Source of the DNA: Candidatus Fermentibacterales bacterium
GTDB taxonomy: Bacteria > Fermentibacterota > Fermentibacteria > Fermentibacterales > JAFGKQ01
Direction of reading: 5' to 3'
DNA: 9,211 nt
Assembly: GCA_016928495.1 (NCBI GenBank)
Contig: JAFGKQ010000164.1
Coordinates: forward strand, 1-9,211
Of this stretch, positions 4,879 through 9,211 are shown piece after piece. Made by a program: the position numbers and the translations under genes. Each line of letters begins with the position of its first letter. Positions within the stretch are counted from its first letter, which is position 1. The notes under the pieces were generated by a model that did no database searches, was not told the DNA's origin, and saw only the letters and a list, made by a program, of their open reading frames with translations.

Positions 4879-5190
4879 TCAGGCTCCTCTCTGGGGGCAG
4901 TGGGCGATGGGGCAGCCCTCACAGGTCGCGGAGTGAAGCCCCGGACCGCCGTCATCGACCACCGCCATCTCGTAATCCGGATCCCGGAACACGCCGATCG
5001 ACCCCATCTCCTCCTCCTGCTGCCAGTCGATGACCTCCACCACGCACGCCCGCGAAGGCATCGCCTGCCAACCCAGGTAGGTCTCACAGGCCGGCAAGGC
5101 ATCCGAGTAAGTCCAGGCCACCACCGGGTAGCCGGCTTCCTCAAAGCGTCCGACCATGCGACCCATGCTCTCCCGCATGTCTTCGCCCAC
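4879..5190 (-). CDS. 103-aa protein with C-terminal cysteine motif, function unknown
   Basis: The N-terminus is helical (MRESMGRMVGRFEEAGYPVVAW), followed by ACETYLGWQAMPSRACVVEVIDW and a C-terminal TCEGCPIAHCPQRGA with CxxC plus a third Cys and a His, a possible metal-binding tail. No named family is recognised. The start is GTG at 5190: GGAGGAGTAGCC lies immediately upstream, exactly the junction found before several ATG starts here, and the GTG occupies the start slot. In-frame ATGs further in are not preceded by a ribosome site as good. Confidence 0.7.
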   Translation of the reverse strand: MGEDMRESMGRMVGRFEEAGYPVVAWTYSDALPACETYLGWQAMPSRACVVEVIDWQQEEEMGSIGVFRDPDYEMAVVDDGGPGLHSATCEGCPIAHCPQRGA

Positions 5191-5192
5191 GG

Positions 5193-5387
5193 CTACTCCT
5201 CCCCCTCGACCAGCACCGGCTCCTCAGGGAACTGGAAGACCATGTCGACCTTGAGCATCCGTTCGGTCGCCCGGTCGTAGCGGCCCGCCTCGATGAGCCC
5301 GGCGGTCTGGCGGGCATCCTCGGCTTCGACAATGGCCACCTTGTGCCGCTGGATCGTCTCCCACCAGCGGACCTCGTAGCGGGGCAT
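5193..5387 (-). CDS. DpnD/PcfM-like small protein
   Basis: A 64-residue protein: PRYEVRWWETIQRHKVAIVEAED, then ARQTAGLIEAGRYDRATERM and a closing strand region (VDMVFQFPEEPVLVEGEE). The Y-x-V strand and the IVEAED strand end match the trio at 3140-3722, although the helix lacks the EEA pair. The start is ATG at 5387, five bases after the previous TGA, with GGAG in the end of the upstream gene. It stops in TAG before a GTG start (TAGCC junction). Function unknown. Confidence 0.65.
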   Translation of the reverse strand: MPRYEVRWWETIQRHKVAIVEAEDARQTAGLIEAGRYDRATERMLKVDMVFQFPEEPVLVEGEE

Positions 5388-5392
5388 ACCGA

Positions 5393-5662
5393 TCAGCTCC
5401 TCTCGTTCCGGAAGAACTCCTTCGCCACACCCACAGCGATGTACGGCTCCCCGTACACGGTCTCGCCGCCGATCGTGAGCCGACCGTCGTTGAGGGCCGA
5501 AGCCAATGCCTCCGCACCCTGCCGACTCCCGCACACGAGCCCGTGGTACTGCGGCGTACAGGGACCATCCGGGCCTTCGTCGGCATGGACGAAGTAATCC
5601 ACCACCCGATCGAGCACCATCCAGTACCCCTCGTCGTAGCAGGCCTCGAACCGCTCCTCCAT
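5393..5662 (-). CDS. 89-aa protein, function unknown
   Basis: The protein begins MEERFEACYDEGYWMVLDRV. Its centre, LVCGSRQGAEALASALNDG, has the G/A-x-x-L-A-x-x-L-N helix often seen in small phage proteins that combine a two-strand hairpin with one helix. It ends in a hydrophobic strand (YIAVGVAKEFF). I cannot assign a named family. The start is ATG at 5662 in a TGATG overlap; a GTG one codon upstream is possible. Confidence 0.7.
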   Translation of the reverse strand: MEERFEACYDEGYWMVLDRVVDYFVHADEGPDGPCTPQYHGLVCGSRQGAEALASALNDGRLTIGGETVYGEPYIAVGVAKEFFRNERS

Positions 5663-5877
5663 CACGACCCCTCCTTCCGGACGATGTAGAGGCTGCCCGC
5701 ACGCATCTCCAAGACCAGGGACACGCCGGGGTCCATCAGGTGGGCAACTGCTTCGATGGCCGCTTCAACCTGCCCGTAGGCGGCCATGGCCTCCATGGGG
5801 TTGTCAGCGACAAGCTCTTCCGAGAGACCGCTCCGGTAGAAGCTCCACACGTCAGCACGCACGCTCTGCTTGGCCAT
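5662..5877 (-). CDS. 71-aa protein, function unknown
   Basis: The protein begins MAKQSVRADVWSFYRSGLSE, then a long helix (PMEAMAAYGQVEAAIEAVAHLM), and closes with two short strands (VSLVLEMRAGSLYIVRK). No motif is recognised. ATG at 5877 shares a base with the upstream TGA. The preceding GGGGGCTGTGATGG is identical to the junction at 2826, and the ribosome site encodes the last residues of the upstream protein. Confidence 0.65.
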   Translation of the reverse strand: MAKQSVRADVWSFYRSGLSEELVADNPMEAMAAYGQVEAAIEAVAHLMDPGVSLVLEMRAGSLYIVRKEGS

Positions 5878-6176
5878 CACAGCCCCCTTTCCCGCCAGTA
5901 GAGAGCCAGACCGTCCCAGTCGATGTGGTCGGTGCCCTCACGCAGGAGGGTCGTGCGGAGAGGACCGTCGTCGGGCTCACAAGACGCGAGCTCCTCGATA
6001 CGCTCCCGCACGGCCTCGGCACCCTCTGCCCAGGGACGCCTGAACGAACCCATCCAGGCGTCCGACGGACCCTTGACGCCCGCCAGGAGCTCCCGCAGCT
6101 CCTCCTCAGCGTCACCCCAGATGATGTTCGTGAGGTTCCAGGTGCCCCAGTTCGTGAATCCGTCGTAGTCGGCCAT
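5877..6176 (-). CDS. NWGT/NYETW-type phage-plasmid small protein (copy A)
   Basis: A 99-residue protein with FTNWGTWNLTNIIW at residues 7-20, EEELRELLAG at 24-33, ERIEEL in the centre and HIDWDGLA at 84-91. The arrangement, an N-terminal N-(W/Y)-x-T-W-N signature and a C-terminal (V/I)-(D/N)-W-x-x-(I/L)-A, is that of a family common on phages and plasmids whose best-known members read NYETW-N. I believe this is DUF7249, though the name is from memory. Its function is unknown. A second copy lies at 7338-7613. The start is ATG at 6176 with AGGAGGCGACG upstream, nine bases after the previous TAG. Confidence 0.75.
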   Translation of the reverse strand: MADYDGFTNWGTWNLTNIIWGDAEEELRELLAGVKGPSDAWMGSFRRPWAEGAEAVRERIEELASCEPDDGPLRTTLLREGTDHIDWDGLALYWRERGL

Positions 6177-6185
6177 CGTCGCCTC

Positions 6186-6419
6186 CTAGTTCTCATAGCC
6201 GGCAGTGCCGACCCGGTTGCCGTTGATGTCATGGAGAACCACCGAGCAGTCGAGAGCCTCGGCGTCGGTCTCGAATAGACGCTGCTCCACCGCGTCAGCC
6301 GCCTCCCGCAGGAGCCTCGCGACTTCCCATCCCGATCGAACCTCCGACCCGCTCTCGTTGTAGGCGGCGTCATCCCAGAAACTCGCGTTCTCGACCCGCA
6401 TCCTCACCACGAAGTCCAT
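6186..6419 (-). CDS. 77-aa acidic protein, function unknown
   Basis: The protein starts MDFVVRMRVENASFWDDAAY. The centre is a helix (GWEVARLLREAADAVEQRL), and the end is a beta hairpin (LDCSVVLHDINGNRVGTAGYEN) with a D-x-N-G-N turn. Strand, helix and hairpin fit a small alpha/beta fold of the kind carried by phages, but no family is recognised. The start is ATG at 6419, immediately behind the upstream TAG (TAGGCC-ATG) and GGAGG. Confidence 0.7.
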   Translation of the reverse strand: MDFVVRMRVENASFWDDAAYNESGSEVRSGWEVARLLREAADAVEQRLFETDAEALDCSVVLHDINGNRVGTAGYEN

Positions 6420-6422
6420 GGC

Positions 6423-6749
6423 CTAGAACCTCCCTAGCTCGCTGAGCCGACAAGGCGTGAAATACAAGTCCCGCTCGATACCGATGCCCGGCATGCGGAT
6501 GGGCTTGAGCATGTCGGAGGCGTACCAGGAGCCCCACTCGGCCTCGAAGCCCTCGACGTAGCCCTCGAAGATGCCGTTGGCCTCGTCGTAGGCCGTGGCG
6601 TACCAGGTCCAACCCGTCGCGTAGGGATCGAAGAACTTGGCGAACAACACCGGATCCTCGTCGCGGAAGGAAGCGAAACACCAGGCTGTCGTGAGGGCCC
6701 TGTACTCCTTCGTGCTCAGCAAGGGCGTACCGTTCTGGAGCCGCTCCAT
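6423..6749 (-). CDS. DUF2958 domain protein
   Basis: A 108-residue protein recognisable as DUF2958 along nearly its whole length: LSTKEYRAL near the start, FAKFFDPYATGWTWYATAYD (residues 36-55), IFEGYVEGFEAEWGSWYASDM (60-80), and GIGIERDLYFTPCRLSEL near the end. DUF2958 proteins are about 100-120 residues, are frequent on conjugative plasmids, genomic islands and prophages, and have no assigned biochemical role. This copy is full length. The start is ATG at 6749 with GGGAGGGGGTAGCG upstream. Its presence supports the view that the window is a mobile element. Confidence 0.85.
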   Translation of the reverse strand: MERLQNGTPLLSTKEYRALTTAWCFASFRDEDPVLFAKFFDPYATGWTWYATAYDEANGIFEGYVEGFEAEWGSWYASDMLKPIRMPGIGIERDLYFTPCRLSELGRF

Positions 6750-6751
6750 CG

Positions 6752-6988
6752 CTACCCCCTCCCGTCGAAGCGGCCGAGCATCTCCAGCCGCCAATCCTCG
6801 TCCCGCACTTCCCAGGACACGCCGGCGAGATGGTGCATGCGGCCCCAGTCCTCGATGCACTCCCGGAGGGACTTGGAGGACGGACAAGCGAAGCCACCGC
6901 CGACGTAATACTCGCCCTCGACCTCATCCAGGTACTGGACCTCCCAGTAGCCTTCACCACGGGACACGAAAACCACCTGAGCGAGCAT
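6752..6988 (-). CDS. 78-aa protein, function unknown
   Basis: The protein begins MLAQVVFVSRGEGYWEVQYL, followed by YYVGGGFACPSSKSLRECIEDWG and an acidic, Trp-containing end (VSWEVRDEDWRLEM). The run of two N-terminal strands, a glycine turn and a short helix with S-x-x-E-C-I faintly recalls HicB-like folds, but the diagnostic residues are not there and no HicA partner is adjacent, so I do not assign it. The start is ATG at 6988 in a TAGCC-ATG junction preceded by GGAGG. Confidence 0.65.
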   Translation of the reverse strand: MLAQVVFVSRGEGYWEVQYLDEVEGEYYVGGGFACPSSKSLRECIEDWGRMHHLAGVSWEVRDEDWRLEMLGRFDGRG

Positions 6989-6990
6989 GG

Positions 6991-7335
6991 CTAGGCCTCC
7001 CCAAACGAACCGGGAATCTCCCCACTCACGACGTAGCCATCGGAGGTGAAGCACCGATGAAGAGGCGAGACCCCCTCGAGGACCACCTGCCGTTGATGAC
7101 CGCTCGGCGTCGCCTTGAAGCGTTCCGGATGGACGGTCGCCTCGAACTTCGCCAGGGCGTTCTCCATGCGGTTGAACGCGTGCTCCCGAGGACACCGGGA
7201 GCATGGCCCCGCGAAGACACACCGCCTGTCCAATCGAAGCCTCGGGCCGCCGAACCCGAACCTCACGGACTCCGTGACCCACAGGCACGTAATCTCCTCG
7301 TAGGGCGGATTCCCGACTTTCGATGGATGGCCCAT
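6991..7335 (-). CDS. 114-aa cysteine-cluster protein, function unknown
   Basis: The centre holds RRCVFAGPCSRCPREHAFNRMENALAKFEATVHP. C39, C45 and C48 with a following His (C-x5-C-x2-C-x3-H) could bind zinc, and the segment after it is a helix. C17 and C95 are isolated. The first 37 residues are beta-like and basic (ITCLWVTESVRFGFGGPRLRL). I recognise no family. The start is ATG at 7335 with GGAGGAGTAGTC directly upstream. A nucleic-acid-binding zinc finger is a reasonable guess from the cysteines and basic residues, but only a guess. Confidence 0.65.
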   Translation of the reverse strand: MGHPSKVGNPPYEEITCLWVTESVRFGFGGPRLRLDRRCVFAGPCSRCPREHAFNRMENALAKFEATVHPERFKATPSGHQRQVVLEGVSPLHRCFTSDGYVVSGEIPGSFGEA

Positions 7336-7337
7336 GA

Positions 7338-7613
7338 CTACTCCTCCCAGCCCATGACCTCGTTGGCGAGGGCAACCCAGTCGATGTTCATGCGACCGTC
7401 TTCCAGGTAGGCCTCGGTGAAGGGACGCTCGCGAAGCTCGGGATCCTTCTCGTCCTCGATCCGCTCGTCCACCCAGTCCCGAAGAACCCGATCGGCATCG
7501 ACACGCGTGGTACAGCCGGCGAGGAGGTCCCGTACCTCGTCCTCGTAGAACTCGTCAGCGAGCAGGTCGGAGATCTGCTTGGTGCCCCAGTTCGCGTAGC
7601 CCATGTAGCCCAA
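7338..7613 (-). CDS. NWGT/NYETW-type phage-plasmid small protein (copy B)
   Basis: A 91-residue protein paralogous to 5877-6176: YANWGTKQISDLLADE (residues 6-21), EVRDLLAG (26-33), a middle acidic helix (DWVDERIEDEKDPELR) and MNIDWVALANE (75-85). It keeps NWGT but lacks the W-N that follows in copy A. The start is taken as TTG at 7613 because it stands in the TAGCC-start slot found elsewhere (AGGTGAGTAGCC then TTG). The in-frame ATG at 7604 would shorten the protein by three residues. The C-terminal WEE is encoded by the next ribosome site. Confidence 0.75.
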   Translation of the reverse strand: MGYMGYANWGTKQISDLLADEFYEDEVRDLLAGCTTRVDADRVLRDWVDERIEDEKDPELRERPFTEAYLEDGRMNIDWVALANEVMGWEE

Positions 7614-7615
7614 GG

Positions 7616-7834
7616 CTACTCACCTGCCTTCTCGACGGAGAGACGGAGGGTACGCACCGCCAGGGCAGCGGCCCCGGCGAGGAGGACCAGGCCCGTGAGG
7701 ACCGCGAAGGCAGGACGCCCGGCGGAGACGGCCGCGGAGGCCACGAGGGCCATGACGAACAGGTAGCAGACGCCCTTCCAGGGAACCGGACCCCCCGATG
7801 AAGCCACGCGGTTGAGACGCTCGACCGGTGCCAT
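7616..7834 (-). CDS. Small two-TM membrane protein, first gene of the long operon
   Basis: A 72-residue protein with a short basic N-terminus (PVERLNRVASS), hydrophobic helices at about residues 21-39 and 41-62 separated by a GRP turn, and a short charged tail (RLSVEKAGE). This is a hairpin membrane protein with both ends probably cytoplasmic. Function unknown; on mobile elements such proteins serve in entry exclusion, holins or conjugation, but nothing here decides. ATG at 7834 lies 11 bases from GGAGG; GTG at 7840 (5 bases) is an equally good start and adds two residues. It is the first gene after the promoter at 7874-7901. Confidence 0.7.
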   Translation of the reverse strand: MAPVERLNRVASSGGPVPWKGVCYLFVMALVASAAVSAGRPAFAVLTGLVLLAGAAALAVRTLRLSVEKAGE

Positions 7835-7873
7835 GAACACCACTTCCTCCCCGCCGTCCGATAAGGCTGCCTA

Positions 7874-7901
7874 GGTATAGCCGCGGAGCCGAATTCCGCA
7901 A
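7874..7901 (-). promoter_or_regulatory. Probable promoter of the 20-gene middle operon
   Basis: The minus strand reads TTGCGG (7896-7901), a 16-base spacer, then TATACC (7874-7879). Both boxes keep the most conserved bases (TTG and TATA). The site lies in a non-coding gap and would start RNA near 7867, about 20-30 bases before the first start codon, leaving room for the GGGGAGG ribosome site. It is weaker than the promoter at 2309-2336. Confidence 0.5.
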
Positions 7902-7951
7902 GGATCGACACGGAGATTTCTCGAAGAACTTCCTCCGGCGGTCGCCGCATT

Positions 7952-7985
7952 CCCGGCCCCTACTCGAGTAGTCGAGGGAACCGGG
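7952..7985 (-). other. GC-rich hairpin in the gap between operons
   Basis: On the minus strand CCCGG, CCC and CTAC pair with GTAG, GGG and CCGGG around a TCGA loop, with small bulges on one side. The core CTACTCGAGTAG (7960-7971) is a perfect 12-base palindrome. It sits about 40 bases after the stop at 8024 and before the promoter at 7874-7901. It could end the upstream transcript (there is no T-run, so not a canonical intrinsic terminator) or be a protein-binding site for an element regulator. Confidence 0.4.
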
Positions 7986-8023
7986 CCGTCTTCAAGGAAA
8001 TCAGCGGAAGAATCTCGGGGCGT

Positions 8024-8194
8024 TCAGCGAGGGAGGCCCACTTGCTTGCGGTACTCGTCCCGAGCGAGGCTCCCGAGCCATAGGCGGATGTCCTCCTCGG
8101 ACATGCCGCGGGCGATGGCATCGGCCACAATCTTCGGCAGGAAGTCAGGGATGAGCTCGGAGATGTCCACGGTCGGACGCATGATGTCAGCCAT
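8024..8194 (-). CDS. 56-aa protein, last gene of the upstream operon
   Basis: A 56-residue protein: MADIMRPTVDISELIPDFLP followed by a helical segment (KIVADAIARGMSEEDIRLWLGSLARDEYRKQVG). The M-S-E-E-D-I-R-x-W helix start looks like an ordinary small alpha-helical phage protein or the last helices of a DNA-binding fold, but it is too short to assign. The start is ATG at 8194 in a TGATG junction with GGGAG upstream. It is followed by the 189-base gap containing the hairpin and promoter. Confidence 0.65.
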   Translation of the reverse strand: MADIMRPTVDISELIPDFLPKIVADAIARGMSEEDIRLWLGSLARDEYRKQVGLPR

Positions 8195-8412
8195 CACACA
8201 CTCCCTTCGGTACGCACGGCTTCTATCGCGGGCACGGGACAGCCAGGGCGATGGCCGAAGCCCGCACATGGATCGGGGTCGAAGTTCGTGCGGACTGTCT
8301 CACCGTTGTCGGCATCGCAGAAGCGGCAATGCGGACGGTACTCCCCGAAGTAACCGCCATCCCACCACCACATGGCAGGGAACGATCGGATGGCCTCCTC
8401 TACGGCAGTCAT
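8194..8412 (-). CDS. Small zinc-finger-like protein
   Basis: A 72-residue protein with HCRFCDAD (C29, C32) and later GHRPGCPVPAIEA (H54, C58), a C-x2-C ... H-x3-C arrangement typical of small phage and plasmid zinc-binding proteins in which the second half reads H-x-x-x-C-P-V. C49 may be an extra ligand. The N-terminus is a short amphipathic helix followed by WWWDGGYFGEY. It probably binds zinc; the biological role is unknown. ATG at 8412 overlaps the upstream TGA (ATGA). Confidence 0.7.
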   Translation of the reverse strand: MTAVEEAIRSFPAMWWWDGGYFGEYRPHCRFCDADNGETVRTNFDPDPCAGFGHRPGCPVPAIEAVRTEGSV

Positions 8413-8603
8413 GAGGGCACCCTCTCGTCATCCAGCACTTGTGCCGGATCCTTCGGGAAGCACCGATGGAGCATGACGAGCTGCCCGGTACTCGGGAGCA
8501 GCACGGGAACCTCGTCCTCGCCGCGGGCATTGGCCCGATCGACGGCCTCCCGGATGGCCTCCAAGTCGGGACCCCGCAGGAACTCGATGGACACGTCACC
8601 CAC
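8409..8603 (-). CDS. 64-aa protein, function unknown
   Basis: The protein reads GDVSIEFLRGPDLEAIREAVD, then ARGEDEVPVLLPSTGQLVMLHRC and an acidic end. The fold is probably strand, helix, strand, strand. No family is recognised. The start is GTG at 8603, in the same GGAGGGGTAGCC-start junction as many genes here; the only upstream alternatives would overlap the whole preceding gene. The stop overlaps the next ATG (ATGA). Confidence 0.65.
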   Translation of the reverse strand: MGDVSIEFLRGPDLEAIREAVDRANARGEDEVPVLLPSTGQLVMLHRCFPKDPAQVLDDERVPS

Positions 8604-8605
8604 GG

Positions 8606-8902
8606 CTACCCCTCCTTCGGGACCCACTCGATGGACACGACGGCGGTGGTGCGGCGTTCGGTGTGGGGGCCCTCGCCGAGGGGCTCCAGGAAGAGCACCA
8701 TCGGGCGGCCCTTGAAAGGCACGGTGCCATCGGAGACGGAGAGCCAGTCCCCGTCCCGGCGGAGAGGCCCCTCGGGGTTCACCCGACGGACGCGATCGGG
8801 CAGGAACTCGTAGACGGAGCCCGTCTCGGTCTCGACCCGCATGAGGTCGCCGTCCGCGGAAGCGGCCGCGAGGGCGGTCTGGAACTGGTCCCAGGTGGAC
8901 AT
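8606..8902 (-). CDS. TGSVYEF-family small protein (copy B), function unknown
   Basis: A 98-residue protein with TGSVYEFLPDRVRRV at residues 27-41, LRRDGDWLSV at 47-56, FKGRPMVLFLEPLGEGP at 63-79 and RRTTAVVSIEW at 83-93. Every block recurs in the gene at 1762-2127, giving the clearest paralogous pair in the window. The fold is probably all-beta after an N-terminal helix (WDQFQTALAAA). The start is ATG at 8902 in a TGATG junction. The two copies lie near opposite ends of the window, in different operons. Confidence 0.8.
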   Translation of the reverse strand: MSTWDQFQTALAAASADGDLMRVETETGSVYEFLPDRVRRVNPEGPLRRDGDWLSVSDGTVPFKGRPMVLFLEPLGEGPHTERRTTAVVSIEWVPKEG

Positions 8903-9183
8903 CACTCCTCCTCCCAGCCGGCGAAGAGCTCGGGCTGCTCGCAGGGCTCGGGCGGACGGGGCCCCCGCTTGGGGTGCTCCTTCCAGTCGGGGCAGACCTC
9001 CTGCCCCCGGCAACGGCCGTCAGCACCCAGCTGCCAGACCTTGCAGTTGGGCTTGCGGTAGGGACGGACACAGGCCTTGGCGGCCCACCCGTACTCGGTC
9101 AGGCCCTCTCCCCGCATCGCCTTCAAGGCCGCACGGGACTCCTCCTTGAACGCCTGGGAGTTGCGGTACCGGTACCGGGCCAT
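8902..9183 (-). CDS. Cysteine-rich small protein, start uncertain (may extend beyond the window)
   Basis: 93 residues from the ATG at 9183: a basic N-terminus (ARYRYRNSQAFKEESRAALKA) and five cysteines at residues 38, 47, 58, 64 and 81, in ACVRPYRKPNC ... RCRGQEVCPDW, which suggests a zinc-binding core. It ends GWEEE, the Glu run being the ribosome site of the next gene. The reading frame stays open upstream to the window edge (QEDEQGREW before the Met), and the ATG lacks the close GGAGG seen before almost every other gene, so the true start may lie outside the window. Family not recognised. Confidence 0.6.
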   Translation of the reverse strand: MARYRYRNSQAFKEESRAALKAMRGEGLTEYGWAAKACVRPYRKPNCKVWQLGADGRCRGQEVCPDWKEHPKRGPRPPEPCEQPELFAGWEEE

Positions 9184-9211
9184 CCACTCGCGGCCCTGCT
9201 CGTCCTCCTGG

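Noticed and set aside
6752-6988. HicB-like antitoxin assignment
   Set aside because: Only a loose strand-helix resemblance; no HicA toxin gene is adjacent and no diagnostic residues are seen.
7555-7950. A minus-strand ORF from ATG 7950 whose first 37 residues (beginning MRRPPEEVLREISVSILAEFG) look protein-like
   Set aside because: It runs through the promoter, then out of frame through the membrane-protein gene and into the NWGT gene; it has no ribosome binding site, and both overlapped genes have clear sites and family features. A remnant of a frameshifted gene cannot be fully excluded.
7952-7985. Canonical rho-independent terminator
   Set aside because: A hairpin is present, but neither strand has a T-run after it.

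Overview
The window is a GC-rich, gene-dense stretch in which every supportable gene lies on the minus strand, so transcription runs from high to low coordinates. I count 31 coding regions, nearly all of 55-120 codons. Most are packed with TGATG, ATGA or 'TAG-CC-start' junctions and strong GGAGG-type ribosome binding sites. No rRNA, tRNA, CRISPR array or transposase is visible. Many tiny accessory proteins, a DUF2958 protein, an HUH-type Rep-like nuclease and an FtsK/TraB-like DNA translocase together point to a mobile replicon (conjugative plasmid, integrative conjugative element or prophage-like element) of a high-GC bacterium. The strong Shine-Dalgarno sites and a TTGACA/TATCTT promoter suit a sigma-A/sigma-70 type host. 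I cannot name the host phylum from the sequence.

Layout in the direction of transcription. (1) 9211-8024: the end of an operon entering from outside the window, with a Cys-rich protein, a TGSVYEF-family protein, a 64-aa unknown, a CxxC/HxxxC zinc-finger-like protein and a 56-aa protein. (2) 8023-7835: a non-coding gap with a GC-rich hairpin (7952-7985) and a probable promoter (7874-7901). (3) 7834-2351: one long chain of 20 small genes with almost no gaps. It encodes a two-helix membrane protein, two paralogous NWGT proteins, a DUF2958 protein, several DpnD/PcfM-like beta-strand proteins, a 203-aa unknown, and at its end a 98-aa protein carrying all three HUH rolling-circle Rep motifs. (4) 2350-2128: a promoter with a perfect TTGACA box, a 38-codon leader ORF with an ideal ribosome binding site, and an 8-nt inverted repeat that could hide the next ribosome binding site. 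(5) 2127-1: a second operon with a TGSVYEF paralogue, a degenerate relative of the HUH protein (the catalytic Tyr position is Trp), a small EEA-type protein, a two-TM protein and an FtsK-like motor that runs off the window.

How the parts may work together (inference): the membrane protein and the motor look like two halves of a single FtsK/TraB/TcpA-type double-strand DNA pump, split at the border of the motor domain. The HUH protein could nick or initiate replication of the element, and its Tyr-less relative could be a partner, regulator or inactive paralogue. The roughly 20 small, mostly acidic proteins between look like a reservoir of accessory proteins of unknown role, built partly by duplication (three paralogous groups are visible by eye). 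The HUH pair, the split translocase and the leader/attenuator arrangement are the most interesting parts of the window.
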